From contig JANXAS010000008.1 of NCBI GenBank assembly GCA_025062195.1, forward strand, positions 1 through 64,000: a stretch of 64,000 nt of DNA, written 5' to 3'. The notes under the pieces were generated by a model. The model did no database searches. It was not told the DNA's origin and was given only the letters and a program-made list of their open reading frames with translations. Positions 33,003-41,866 of this stretch are shown here, one piece after another. Position 1 is the stretch's first letter. Each line of letters opens with the position of its first letter. A program made the position numbers and the translations under genes. Source of the stretch: Armatimonadota bacterium (GTDB lineage: Bacteria > Armatimonadota > Fervidibacteria > Fervidibacterales > Thermosaccharophagaceae).

Positions 33003-35900
33003 GTGGGAGTCCGATACATCACGATTAGAGGTGCAAGGCAGCATAACCTGAAGAACATATCGCTCAAGCTTCCGAAGGAAAAGCTCATTTGCATCACCGG
33101 CATAAGCGGCTCCGGCAAATCTTCGCTCGCATTTGATACCATTTACGCTGAGGGCGAAAGAAGGTATGTTGAATCGCTGTCAGCTTATGCACGCCAGTTC
33201 CTTGAGCGAGTGGATAAGCCTGATGTGGACTTCATAGACGGTCTATCTCCAGCTATCTCAATTGACCAAAGGGTTGCTTCCCACAACCCTCGTTCAACTG
33301 TTGCCACAGTGACGGAGATTTATGATTACCTTCGCCTGCTATACGCAAGGGTTGGCGTGCCTCATTGCCCAAGCTGCGGTCGAAAAATATCGCGCCAGTC
33401 AATTGATCAGATTGTTGACCAAGTGATGTCACTTCCTGAGGGGACAAGAATTTATGTCCTTGCACCACTCGTGCGCGGTCGTAAGGGAGAATACAGGCAC
33501 TTGTTTGATGAGATAAGAAGGCAGGGCTTCGTCAGGGTCCGCGTTGATGGTGTTGTCAGGGATGTGAATGAGGAAATTGAGCTTGATAGATACAAGCTTC
33601 ACTGGATTGAGGTTGTGGTTGACAGGCTTGTCATAAATGATCAGGTTATGGGCAGGCTTACAGACTCAATTGAAACAGCGCTCAAAGCCGGACAGGGTTA
33701 TGTGATCATTCATCGGCTCGATGATGCCGATGGAAGCGATCTTATGTTCACGGAGCATTTTGCCTGCCCAGATTGTGGTATTAGCATCGGCGAACTTCAA
33801 CCGCGCAACTTCTCCTTCAACAGCCCATATGGTGCGTGTCCGCATTGCGATGGCTTGGGGTCAATAGCTGAGTTTGATCCCGAGCTTGTGATACCTGACA
33901 AGCGCCTCTCAATTGCCGAGGGCGCTATTGTCCCTTGGAGGAGTTACACGAGCAACTACAAGCGTGAGATACTAAAAGCCCTTGCAAAGGCTTACGGCTT
34001 CTCCATACACACCCCTATAAAAGATCTCACCGAGGAACAGCTTAACGCTATCCTTTATGGCGCTGACAGGGCTGTGCAAGTTACTTATGTCAATCGCTAT
34101 GGCAGGCTGCGCACCATCACCACTTACTTTGAGGGCGTCATAAACAGCTTGCAGCGGGATTACGATGAGGGTGACGATGAATGGCGTGAGCACTTGCGCA
34201 GATTTATGAGGGCAAGACCCTGTCCAAAGTGCAATGGTGCAAGGCTGAAGCCAGAGAGCCTCGCTGTGAAAATAAACGGTTGGAACATAGCCGACGTTTG
34301 TAAGCTAACCGTCAAAGAGGCTTTGAACCTATTTGAGAATTTGGAGCTGCCGGAGCGGCAGCAAATTATAGCGCATGAGATGCTCAAAGAGATACGCAAC
34401 CGCCTTCGCTTTCTCGTTGATGTCGGCTTGGACTACCTCACGCTTGACAGGGAAGCTTCAACGCTCGCTGGCGGTGAGGCACAACGCATAAGGTTGGCAA
34501 CGCAGATAGGTTCTGGGCTTACAGGTGTCCTGTATGTGCTTGATGAACCGAGCATAGGGTTGCATCCGAGAGACAACAGAAGGCTGATTGAAACTTTGAA
34601 AAGGTTGCGTGACATGGGAAATACCGTCATCGTCGTTGAACACGATGAGGATATGATTCGCAGCGCTGATTTCATAGTTGACCTTGGACCTGGTGCCGGC
34701 GAGCACGGAGGATATGTTGTGGCGACCGGCACAGTTAATGACATCATCAGCTGCGAGGAATCAATCACAGGAAAATACTTGAGTGGCGAATTGCATATAC
34801 CGATACCTGAACGCCGTCGCCAGCCAACTGATAAGTGGCTCATTATCAAGGGCGCAAGGGAACACAACCTCAAGAACATAGATGTGCGCATACCGCTTGG
34901 TCTGTTCGTTTGCGTGACGGGTGTTTCAGGCTCCGGCAAAAGCACGCTCATGATTGACATCGTTTACAACAGGCTCGCATACTTGCTTCACCGCGCAATA
35001 ACACGCTGGGGCGACCACGATGAGATATTGGGCATCGAACACATTGACAAGGTGATAAACATTGACCAGTCGCCAATTGGTAGGACACCGCGCTCTAACC
35101 CAGCAACATACACCGGCGTATTTACTCACATAAGGCAGCTGTTTGCGCAAACGCGTGAAGCAAGGGCAAGGGGATACAAGGCTGGCAGGTTTAGCTTCAA
35201 TGTTAAGGGTGGTAGATGTGAGGCATGTCAGGGTAGTGGTGTCATCAAAATTGAGATGCACTTCCTGCCCGATGTCTATGTCACATGTGATGTTTGCAAG
35301 GGGAAGCGATACAACCGTGAGACACTTGAAGTCACATATAAGGGCAAGAACATCTCAGATGTGCTTGACATGACCGTCGATGAGGCACTCCAGTTCTTTG
35401 AGAACATCCCTCAGATAAGGCACATACTGCAAACACTCAGCGATGTTGGATTGGGTTACATAAAGCTTGGGCAACCGGCAACCACACTCTCCGGCGGCGA
35501 GGCACAGCGTGTCAAACTCGCTGAGGAATTGTCGCGCAAGAGCACGGGTAGAACTCTTTACATCCTTGATGAGCCAACTGTTGGATTGCACTTTGCCGAT
35601 GTGCATAAACTTTTGGATGTGCTTCATCGCCTCGTTGACGCTGGCAATACAGTCGTAGTCATTGAGCACAACCTTGAGATCATCAAGACCGCCGATTGGA
35701 TAATTGACCTTGGACCCGAAGGTGGTGATGGCGGTGGATATGTCATCGCTGAAGGTCCACCAGAAGCCGTAGCTGAAGCCGAAAATTCATACACAGGGCA
35801 GTTCCTCAGGCGCGTCCTTAAGAAGCATTGCAAGCTAAGAACAAACGAGAGAAAGAAGAGCAAACAGCCAACAGACGCTCACAGGCTCAGTGCAGGCTAA
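33003..35900 (+). CDS. uvrA: Excinuclease ABC subunit A
   Basis: Damage-recognition ATPase of nucleotide excision repair. It contains two ABC ATPase modules: Walker [13 protein letters not shown] near the start and [12 protein letters not shown] near residue 640; signature [19 protein letters not shown] and [15 protein letters not shown]; Walker [14 protein letters not shown] and [13 protein letters not shown]. Zinc sites are CPSCGRK, CPDCG with CPHCDGLG, and CEACQGSG with [12 protein letters not shown] 33003 follows GGGAGG by nine bases and starts [19 protein letters not shown], the typical N terminus; the track start adds 21 residues without support. 965 residues, normal. The last 25 residues are a basic, low-complexity tail. 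Confidence 0.98.
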   Translation: MGVRYITIRGARQHNLKNISLKLPKEKLICITGISGSGKSSLAFDTIYAEGERRYVESLSAYARQFLERVDKPDVDFIDGLSPAISIDQRVASHNPRSTVATVTEIYDYLRLLYARVGVPHCPSCGRKISRQSIDQIVDQVMSLPEGTRIYVLAPLVRGRKGEYRHLFDEIRRQGFVRVRVDGVVRDVNEEIELDRYKLHWIEVVVDRLVINDQVMGRLTDSIETALKAGQGYVIIHRLDDADGSDLMFTEHFACPDCGISIGELQPRNFSFNSPYGACPHCDGLGSIAEFDPELVIPDKRLSIAEGAIVPWRSYTSNYKREILKALAKAYGFSIHTPIKDLTEEQLNAILYGADRAVQVTYVNRYGRLRTITTYFEGVINSLQRDYDEGDDEWREHLRRFMRARPCPKCNGARLKPESLAVKINGWNIADVCKLTVKEALNLFENLELPERQQIIAHEMLKEIRNRLRFLVDVGLDYLTLDREASTLAGGEAQRIRLATQIGSGLTGVLYVLDEPSIGLHPRDNRRLIETLKRLRDMGNTVIVVEHDEDMIRSADFIVDLGPGAGEHGGYVVATGTVNDIISCEESITGKYLSGELHIPIPERRRQPTDKWLIIKGAREHNLKNIDVRIPLGLFVCVTGVSGSGKSTLMIDIVYNRLAYLLHRAITRWGDHDEILGIEHIDKVINIDQSPIGRTPRSNPATYTGVFTHIRQLFAQTREARARGYKAGRFSFNVKGGRCEACQGSGVIKIEMHFLPDVYVTCDVCKGKRYNRETLEVTYKGKNISDVLDMTVDEALQFFENIPQIRHILQTLSDVGLGYIKLGQPATTLSGGEAQRVKLAEELSRKSTGRTLYILDEPTVGLHFADVHKLLDVLHRLVDAGNTVVVIEHNLEIIKTADWIIDLGPEGGDGGGYVIAEGPPEAVAEAENSYTGQFLRRVLKKHCKLRTNERKKSKQPTDAHRLSAG

Positions 35901-35910
35901 ACAGCAATCG

Positions 35911-36057
35911 CTCTTTACCACAAACCTTTTTGTAAAGTTCGTAGTTAGCCACGAAGCGAAAGCGAAGTGGCAGCCTAAATTGTCCGTCGTCTAATTTTTG
36001 ACAGCGCTACGCTTTGCCTCGTGCCTTACTACGAACAAGTTGAACAAACAAACTTTC
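35911..36057. repeat. Dispersed palindromic repeat, copy B
   Basis: The left end is CTCTTTACCACAAAC then AAGTTCGTAGTTAGCCACGA; the right end is GTGCCTTACTACGAACAAG. The two ends are imperfect inverted repeats of each other, as in copy A. The interior differs from the other copies in sequence but keeps the GAAGCGAAA that follows the left end. Confidence 0.75.
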
Positions 36058-36089
36058 GTCACTTAGAGGGCGAGGTTGCTTGTGAGCCA

Positions 36090-36249
36090 AAAGCTTTGTT
36101 TGTTAAGGTTCGTAGTTAGCCACGAAGCGAAATGGCGTTAAGTTGGTGCAATGTGCGGTGTCATCATTTCACTTTGCGCTCACATTGACGGCGCTGGCTT
36201 TGCTCCGTGCCTTACTACGAACCAACAAAAACAAAAACTTTCGGGTGAA
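36090..36249. repeat. Dispersed palindromic repeat, copy C
   Basis: The left end is GCTTTGTTTGTTAAGG then TTCGTAGTTAGCCACGAAGC; the right end is GTGCCTTACTACGAACCAAC. It is the best-preserved copy and lies in tandem with copy B in the same orientation. Confidence 0.78.
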
Positions 36250-36252
36250 GAG

Positions 36253-36310
36253 AGCAGGTTCGCTCTTCACTGCAAACTTTGTCGGTTAGGTTCATAGTTA
36301 GCCACGGCTA
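36253..36310. repeat. Dispersed palindromic repeat, half copy D
   Basis: Only the left end is present: GCTCTTCACTGCAAACTTTG then TCGGTTAGGTTCATAGTTAG and CCAC. The right half is replaced by the CCGTCGGC hairpin at 36311-36329. A still weaker left end, reversed, may be present at about 44611-44650. Confidence 0.6.
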
Positions 36311-36329
36311 CCGTCGGCTGAGCCGACGG
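36311..36329. repeat. Perfect 8-bp hairpin in the repeat region
   Basis: CCGTCGGC, TGA loop, GCCGACGG, followed by CTTCTTAT. It could end transcription from uvrA, but the T content after the stem is modest. Confidence 0.6.
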
Positions 36330-36479
36330 CTTCTTATGGGCACGCTGATGGAGTGCTATGACCCATTTGTGCTTATAGCGTGTGGCGGACAATTTCGTCC
36401 GCTCGTTCTGAAGCGGTAGCGTGCTCTCACGGCGTGCGCTGCAAAATGTTTAACACACCAAATTTTGGGGAGGTGAAAA

Positions 36480-36499
36480 GGGCGCTCTACACTGCGCCC
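36480..36499 (+). promoter_or_regulatory. Hairpin immediately upstream of ttuB
   Basis: GGGCGC, eight-base loop, GCGCCC, followed by GTTATTCT and, eleven bases later, the GGGTGAT ribosome binding site. It may act as a leader attenuator or protect the mRNA 5' end. Its role is not shown by sequence. Confidence 0.4.
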
Positions 36500-36522
36500 G
36501 TTATTCTATGGGTGATAATGTC

Positions 36523-36717
36523 TTGAGAGCCATCTTCAGGGGTAAGGTTTATGAGTTTGAAGAGGAGAAAATGAAGGTTAGGGAGTTGCTTAAGCGGCTA
36601 AACCTATCACCAGAGAGCACACTTGTAGTTCGTGACAATGAAGTGCTCACCGAAGACGAACTTTTGAAGCGCGGCGATGAGGTGCGCATCATAAGCGCCA
36701 TATCGGGAGGAAGTTAA
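36523..36717 (+). CDS. ttuB: TtuB-like ubiquitin-fold sulfur carrier (C-terminal GGS)
   Basis: Beta-grasp sulfur carrier of the MoaD/ThiS type that donates sulfur, as a C-terminal thiocarboxylate, for 2-thiolation of ribothymidine 54 in tRNA of thermophiles. The C terminus reads VRIISAISGGS. Thermus TtuB, as I recall it, ends LSAISGG, so the match includes the SAISGG block. Here one extra Ser follows the Gly-Gly, which must be removed before adenylation or else the carrier is inactive. TTG 36523 is preferred to ATG 36508 because GGGTGAT lies six bases before it, giving 64 residues that begin MRAIFRGKVYEF. ttuA follows after about 100 bases. Confidence 0.85.
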   Translation: MRAIFRGKVYEFEEEKMKVRELLKRLNLSPESTLVVRDNEVLTEDELLKRGDEVRIISAISGGS

Positions 36718-36819
36718 TAAGAAGCCATTGGGGCATATAATGCTCCATAAGAAGGGGTGGACTATTTTCAATTCACACTTACATTGTCTGTATGGTCACA
36801 TTGCTCGGGAGGACAGACG

Positions 36820-37851
36820 ATGGGCTACAAGTGCAAGCTGTGTCCAAGCAAAGCCGTCATTTACATGCGCCAGCATAGGCTCGCGCTGTGCAGCGGTTGC
36901 TATGTGCAATGGTTTGCCAAGCAGACACAGCGCTCAATATCGGAGATGAGGATGCTCAGAAGGGATGAGCGTGTTCTCGTGGCGGTCTCTGGCGGGAAAG
37001 ACAGTTTAAGTCTATGGTATGTCTTAAGCGAACTCGGTTACGATGCCGAAGGGCTTTACATTGATTTGGGTATCAGCGATTTGGGCTATTCGGAAAGAAG
37101 CAAGACTTATGCGATGCATCTTGCGGATAAGCTCATGCGTCCGCTGCACATTGTCTCTGTATCTAAAAGCGTGGGCAAAGCGATACCGGAGTTGGTGCGC
37201 CGAAGTGACCGCTCACCATGCTCACTCTGTGGCTTAATCAAGCGATACATCATGAACAGGTTTGCTATTGAGGGCGGGTTTGATGTGTTGGCTACTGGTC
37301 ACAACTTAGACGACGAGGCTGCAACTTTGCTTTCAAATGTCCTTCACTGGCAAGTTGGCTATCTGGCGAGACAGTCGCCTATCCTCATGGAGCGAGACGG
37401 CTTTGTAAGGCGCATCAAGCCATTTTATCGGTTCACCGAGAAGGAGACAGCGCTTTATGCGCTGCTAAATGGCATTGCTTATATTGAGGATGAGTGCCCA
37501 TACTCGGTTGATGCAACAACTATTTTTCTCAAGGGCATTTTGAATCAACTTGAGGAGCGCATGCCCGGCACAAAGTTGCAGTTCTACAATAACTTTCTTG
37601 CACACGCAAGGGAGCTGTTTGAGCGTGAGCAAGCCCCGAAGGTGCAACTTAGGCAGTGCTCAATTTGCTCAATGCCAACTGCTGAATGTGTGTGCGCATT
37701 CTGCAGAGCGATAGAAAGGGTTGGAGGCACATTTGTTGGCTTGAATGTGGTGCGATATGAGCCGAAGCAGTGTGGGGCATCTTCTCAAAGCACAAAGGCA
37801 GCAATGACAGCTGAAGGTGATGACAATGGTGAGCAATGCCGATTGGCATAA
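36820..37851 (+). CDS. ttuA: tRNA-5-methyluridine54 2-sulfurtransferase TtuA
   Basis: TtuA/Ncs6-family enzyme that adenylates U54 and inserts sulfur from TtuB, raising tRNA melting temperature. The N-terminal zinc site is CKLCPSKAVIYM... LCSGCYVQWF. The PP-loop is VAVSGGKDSLSLWYVL. The Fe-S and catalytic Cys region is SPCSLCGLIKRYIMNR with GHNLDDEAATLL, and the second zinc site is CSICSMPTAECVCAFC. ATG 36820 with GGGAGGACA upstream gives MGYKCKLCPSK and 343 residues; the track ORF has 21 extra residues. The last 40 residues after ERVGGTF are variable. The pairing with ttuB supports both assignments and a hot habitat. Confidence 0.93.
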   Translation: MGYKCKLCPSKAVIYMRQHRLALCSGCYVQWFAKQTQRSISEMRMLRRDERVLVAVSGGKDSLSLWYVLSELGYDAEGLYIDLGISDLGYSERSKTYAMHLADKLMRPLHIVSVSKSVGKAIPELVRRSDRSPCSLCGLIKRYIMNRFAIEGGFDVLATGHNLDDEAATLLSNVLHWQVGYLARQSPILMERDGFVRRIKPFYRFTEKETALYALLNGIAYIEDECPYSVDATTIFLKGILNQLEERMPGTKLQFYNNFLAHARELFEREQAPKVQLRQCSICSMPTAECVCAFCRAIERVGGTFVGLNVVRYEPKQCGASSQSTKAAMTAEGDDNGEQCRLA

Positions 37852-38494
37852 TAAGCGTAGTCGTGGAGGGCGAGCGCACAATGGGAGTGAGTTCTCTCAC
37901 TATTTTGTTGAGCGCCCGCAGGTTGAGCATCGTCCAAAGGTAATATGCGCGCGCCTTCGCGGGAGGATGTTTTCATTTCACACCGATAAAGGTGTGTTCG
38001 CAAAGGACTATATTGACTTGGGGACAAAGAGGCTGATTGAAATGGTGGAGTTGCCGGAGGAGGGTGACATCCTTGATTTGGGGTGTGGGTATGGCGTTAT
38101 TGGGATTGTGGCGGCAGCGTGCAATCCGAAGGTAAGGGTATGGATGGTTGATATCAACGAACGAGCAGTAGCGCTTGCAAAGAAGAATGCTAAGGCATGT
38201 GGTTTGAAGAATGTGCACATACTTCACGGCGACGGTTTTGAGCCGCTGCCGGAAGAATTGAAGTTTGACGCCATACTATCAAACCCGCCAATGAGAGCCG
38301 GTATGAGGGTCGTTATGGGGATGCTCCGAGGGTCGCACGAGCGCCTCAAGCCAAACGGCACTTTATGGATAGTTGTAAAGACAAGTCAGGGTGCAAAGCG
38401 CTTGCAACGCATACTCCAAGATATGTTTGGCAATGCCGAAACCGTAGATAGGCATGGCGGTTACAGGGTGATTAAGGCGACGAAGCGCAGTTGA
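37826..38494 (+). CDS. Class I SAM-dependent methyltransferase, RsmC-like
   Basis: Methyltransferase small (MTS) domain protein resembling RsmC/RlmG, which methylate guanines of rRNA. It has YFVERPQVEHRPKV, SFHTDKGVFAKDYIDLGTKRL, the SAM-binding loop ILDLGCGYGVIGIVAA and the catalytic NPPMRAG motif (NPP[FY]-like), with KPNGTLWIVVKTSQGAKRL following. Single-domain, 222 residues from ATG 37826, half the length of E. coli RsmC. The GGTGAT site overlaps the end of ttuA, so it is probably cotranscribed and coupled with it. The exact nucleotide target cannot be read from sequence. Confidence 0.85.
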   Translation: MVSNADWHNKRSRGGRAHNGSEFSHYFVERPQVEHRPKVICARLRGRMFSFHTDKGVFAKDYIDLGTKRLIEMVELPEEGDILDLGCGYGVIGIVAAACNPKVRVWMVDINERAVALAKKNAKACGLKNVHILHGDGFEPLPEELKFDAILSNPPMRAGMRVVMGMLRGSHERLKPNGTLWIVVKTSQGAKRLQRILQDMFGNAETVDRHGGYRVIKATKRS

Positions 38495-38626
38495 AATTTA
38501 ACACCCAGCGCCATTGCCACAAAATTTGGATACCATACCAGCAGCTGGCAGCCATCGCAGGATAATTATATCATTCAAAGTCGATGCCACATGTGCGTTC
38601 TGCACATAAAGGCTTTTGGAAAAGGG

Positions 38627-39295
38627 ATGGATAAGATGGTTTACAACTTACCGCCGTTGGAAGAGTCGCATCGGTATGGCGGTTGGCTAAATGCGTTCGT
38701 TCAAACATGGCTTGGTGCCTGTTTTCGCCCACTGGATTTCTTTTACTCAGTTGGCAGGGGGGTTAGCTTAAGTGAGCCACTTCTGTTTGGGATGATCATG
38801 GGATGGGTAGGTGCGTTTCTATCGTCGCTCATTTCGCTCATCTTTAACATCCCGATGTTTTGGTTTTTGAGGGCGATTGGTGGCGAGCAGGTATCAACTG
38901 CTCATGCCATGATGTCTCAAGTTGCATGGGTCGTAGTCTACGCGTTTTTTGGTTGGCTATTTGCCCTGCTTGGGATTTCGCTAAGTGGTTTGATCCTGCA
39001 TCTTTTGCTTTATCTCCTTGGCGGCGCGAGCAAAAGTTTGGCTACAACCTGCCGAGTAATTGGATACGCATGGGCGCCTCAAATCTTCAACATAGTGCCA
39101 TTTGTTGGTCAATTGGTCTCGTTCATCTACATAGTCATCTTGGAAATCATTGGCTTAGCACACGCTCACGAAACGGAATACTGGCGTTCTGCCATCGCTG
39201 TTCTTTTGCCGATATTGCTTGGCTGTTGTTGCGCAGTTGTTCTGATAGGTTACCTTGCAGTTTTATTTGCGGGGCTCGCAACCGCACCGCATTAA
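38627..39295 (+). CDS. Yip1-domain membrane protein
   Basis: About 222 residues with five hydrophobic helices in the C-terminal part, preceded by a soluble segment NLPPLEESHRYGGWLNAFVQTWLG and the motif RPLDFFYSVGRG, which is the usual lead-in of bacterial YIP1-family proteins. LLYLLGGASKSLATTCRVIGYAWAPQIFNIVPFVG, quoted in parts, is the conserved core. Function of bacterial members is unknown. ATG 38627 or 38636 is the likely start; the track ORF begins earlier without family support. Confidence 0.8.
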   Translation: MDKMVYNLPPLEESHRYGGWLNAFVQTWLGACFRPLDFFYSVGRGVSLSEPLLFGMIMGWVGAFLSSLISLIFNIPMFWFLRAIGGEQVSTAHAMMSQVAWVVVYAFFGWLFALLGISLSGLILHLLLYLLGGASKSLATTCRVIGYAWAPQIFNIVPFVGQLVSFIYIVILEIIGLAHAHETEYWRSAIAVLLPILLGCCCAVVLIGYLAVLFAGLATAPH

Positions 39296-39497
39296 CTGTC
39301 TTGGAAGGCAAATCAATTGTATTGTCGTGGCTTACCCAAGACGGTCGTTAACGGCCATCGCTAAAAGAGGATAAGGCTACAATTTGTTTTTTCAGAATTC
39401 CTCCGCCCACAAGTGGCAATGCTACAAGATGAGCGAATGGTTTTGGGTTTATCCACAATGGTGGCGTAAGAATCCCGCATTGTCATGATGTAAAATC

Positions 39498-40652
39498 ATG
39501 CCTTATATTGTTGAGCTGGGGCGCATGTTGATGTCAAGATGCCTCTCTGTATCGCTTATCACAAGTTGGAATGTTGATTGCGGCATAGCTCGCTATAGTG
39601 CCGAGCTTGTCGGGGCGCTCCGCAAGCTCGTTGACATCATCATCATTCCATTTGGTCCTCAGGTCTGGCAACGCCTCAATTTGCCAACAGATACTGCTGC
39701 GCAGCGCACAAGAGCTATTGAAGCCGCCAATTTAGCATCTCACACTAACATAGCGCATATACAATTCCAACCGCAATTCTTCGGCGGCATGCACCCTTTA
39801 AGGTGCACATTCCCAATGCTTCTTATGAGTTTGAAAGTGCCAGCTGTGGTCACAGTGCATGAACTTGACATTCATGGTGCTTTTCCAATCTCCTCAGTGA
39901 AGCTGCTTATAAACATCTGGCTGTTCAGGAGGCAAAGAATTAAACACTTTATCGTCCATAACGAATTCACGAAACGCTGCCTCGGTAAGCTTGGCATTAG
40001 TCAAGAATGCGTGAGCGTTATACCGATGTGGGCACCAAAGGTTAAGCAGTCAAGGTTTAAAAGGCAAGAGGTCCGCAAGTTGCTCGGTTTAAGTTCTCGG
40101 CATGTGATCGGCGCGTTTGGCTTCATAGTCAAGAGGCGAGGATACGATCTATTGCTTGAAGCACTTGAACCATTCCCAAGTGATACTCTGCTTGTAATAA
40201 TAGGTGGAAAGCACCCTCTTGATAGAAGCGGTTATTATGAATCCTTCATAGAGCGCCTCACGAATTGGCGTTGGAGTGATAAAGTTATCGTCAAGGGTTT
40301 TGTGAGCGAGGACGAATTGCCACTGTGGTTTTCCGCCATTGACTTTGTTGTGGCACCGTTTACTCAGTTAACTGCCTCGGCTTCGCTGCTCCGTTGCATT
40401 GCCTATGGCTTGCCGATCATCTGTTCAGACTTGGAGCCACTCCGTGAACTCCAAGAGATGTCAAAATGTATGCGCCTCTTCGGGGTTGGCGATGCTGTCA
40501 GTTTGCGTGGCGCCATCCTTGAACTGCTAAATGATGATGCTCTTAGAGAATGCCTCTCACAAAATGCGCTTTCATTCGCCTCGTCATACACAGTTGAGGA
40601 TGCAGCCAAGTTAACCGCTCAAGCTTACACCCAAGTGTTGCGTCATGGATGA
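39498..40652 (+). CDS. Glycosyltransferase, GT4/GT1-like
   Basis: GT-B-fold glycosyltransferase using a nucleotide sugar. N-terminal domain: SVSLITSWNVDCGIARYSAELVGAL (acceptor-binding loop GIARY) and VVTVHELDIHGAFP. C-terminal domain: IGAFGFIVKRRGYDLLLEAL, VIVKGFVSEDELPLWFSAIDFVV and the donor-binding region RCIAYGLPIICSDLEPLRELQ; the usual EGFG/E-x7-E motif is changed to a T/S-rich TQLTASASLLRC. 384 residues from ATG 39498, though ATG 39525 or 39531 is possible. It is an isolated gene with no polysaccharide cluster around it, so its sugar and acceptor are unknown. Confidence 0.85.
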   Translation: MPYIVELGRMLMSRCLSVSLITSWNVDCGIARYSAELVGALRKLVDIIIIPFGPQVWQRLNLPTDTAAQRTRAIEAANLASHTNIAHIQFQPQFFGGMHPLRCTFPMLLMSLKVPAVVTVHELDIHGAFPISSVKLLINIWLFRRQRIKHFIVHNEFTKRCLGKLGISQECVSVIPMWAPKVKQSRFKRQEVRKLLGLSSRHVIGAFGFIVKRRGYDLLLEALEPFPSDTLLVIIGGKHPLDRSGYYESFIERLTNWRWSDKVIVKGFVSEDELPLWFSAIDFVVAPFTQLTASASLLRCIAYGLPIICSDLEPLRELQEMSKCMRLFGVGDAVSLRGAILELLNDDALRECLSQNALSFASSYTVEDAAKLTAQAYTQVLRHG

Positions 40653-40838
40653 AGCTGCATTCATCGCGTTTTGATATACTATCATTCCACAGCATCAAGC
40701 ACGGCTATGTAGAACACTATGATGGGCACCTTGTAAGGGCGCATAAATTGGGCTTGAAAAATTGGGCTGCCTATCGCCCCTTTAACTTCGCGCCATTTGC
40801 TATATTCACGCTACCAATATGCTGCTTACCACTGTGGA

Positions 40839-41594
40839 TTAATCACTTCGGACTGTCAGCTGTCGTAGTTCAACCATTCTTAGCCATTTAACATGCCCAT
40901 CGTAGAAGGCAAAGTTGGCACCCTCGTTGTGCCTTGCAGCGCCAACTTGACTTGCATAGTAGGTATGGTGTGGCGGAAGTGTTGTGCCAGTATCGCATGT
41001 TCTGCCGCACCTTCTGTATGGGCAGGTGACTAATGCGTCACCACCGTAATCTCCGCAGACAATTGTATTGCCGGGATCTTCAACATAGGAATCCTCACGA
41101 CCAAACCAACCGCCTTTGACACCATCGTTGCTGCTGATCAAACCGTATCCGAGTCGCGGCGGATTGCATCTTGCTGTTCGCCTGGTTGTTCCGTTGCGGT
41201 CAGGTGCACTTGGGCAAACAAAGATTTGCAGGTTTTTAATATATGGCACAAGCATAGAGCGCCACGAGTAGTTCCCAAGCGGTCCTGGCGTGCCATCAAA
41301 AGGAAAGTTATCCACATCCCCAACAGGACCACCACAAGGGTCGCCACCTGCACATGGTCCACAATGATGCCTTACATTTCTCTCGTCATAATCCTGACGA
41401 TACATGACCATAGCTTGTGCTATTTGCTTCAAGTTTGAAAGGCAAGCTGAGGCACGAGCTTTCTCCCTCGCCTTCGCAAATACAGGGAACAGGATAGCTG
41501 CCAAGATCGCGATAATCGCGATCACAACGAGCAACTCAATTAGCGTAAAGCCACATCGGTGCCTTCGCAATATTAGTGTCACTCTATCACGCAT
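40839..41594 (-). CDS. DUF1559-type prepilin-like protein, copy 2
   Basis: Same family as the gene at 21874. The pilin-like N terminus [20 protein letters not shown] is followed by [23 protein letters not shown], read in two pieces, a Cys- and Gly-rich middle ([17 protein letters not shown]), and the closing [18 protein letters not shown] motif (H-X9-DG). 251 residues, with AAAGGGGGATGA before the ATG. The two copies are nearly identical in the first 50 residues and then diverge strongly, as is normal in this family. Several extra Cys pairs suggest disulfides in the exported part. Role unknown. Confidence 0.9.
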   Translation of the reverse strand: MRDRVTLILRRHRCGFTLIELLVVIAIIAILAAILFPVFAKAREKARASACLSNLKQIAQAMVMYRQDYDERNVRHHCGPCAGGDPCGGPVGDVDNFPFDGTPGPLGNYSWRSMLVPYIKNLQIFVCPSAPDRNGTTRRTARCNPPRLGYGLISSNDGVKGGWFGREDSYVEDPGNTIVCGDYGGDALVTCPYRRCGRTCDTGTTLPPHHTYYASQVGAARHNEGANFAFYDGHVKWLRMVELRQLTVRSD

Positions 41595-41821
41595 CGTTCA
41601 TCATCCCCCTTTGAGTTTGTTAACATCTTGTGCGTTTCCTGAAAGGCTTATCTCACAATTCCTTGCGAGTTATCACCCCCTTGCTGCTTGGTTCCTAACA
41701 TTGCTTCCAATAAACATTATAGCGAAAAAACTCTCGTCAACCTGCTTATGGGAGTAGAAATTACGGTGCGGGGCACTGACAAGTATATAGCTGATGGAGT
41801 CACAAAAGATGTTATAAGCTC

Positions 41822-41851
41822 GCAGCGGTGGACACAGTAGCCCACCGCTGC
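41822..41851 (-). terminator. Hairpin terminator after groL
   Basis: GCAGCGGTGG, ten-base loop, CCACCGCTGC: a perfect 10-bp stem starting 16 bases after the groL stop. On the minus strand it is followed by GAGCTTATAACATCTTTTG, a diffuse T-rich stretch, so termination is likely though not of the textbook form. Confidence 0.65.
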
Positions 41852-41866
41852 TAATTCTTCGCCGGA

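Larger units (their letters stand above)
35901..36522. other. About 620-base repeat-rich gap between uvrA and ttuB
   Basis: No gene. It is almost wholly occupied by copies B and C and a half copy D of the dispersed palindromic repeat. Three hairpins follow: CCGTCGGC-TGA-GCCGACGG at 36311-36329, GCGGAC-6-GTCCGC at 36385-36402 and GGGCGC-8-GCGCCC at 36480-36499. The last one sits just above the ttuB start. Confidence 0.7.

Noticed and set aside
41716-41740. TTGACG and TATAAT on the minus strand upstream of prepilin copy 2
   Set aside because: The spacer is only 13 bases, too short for a standard promoter.
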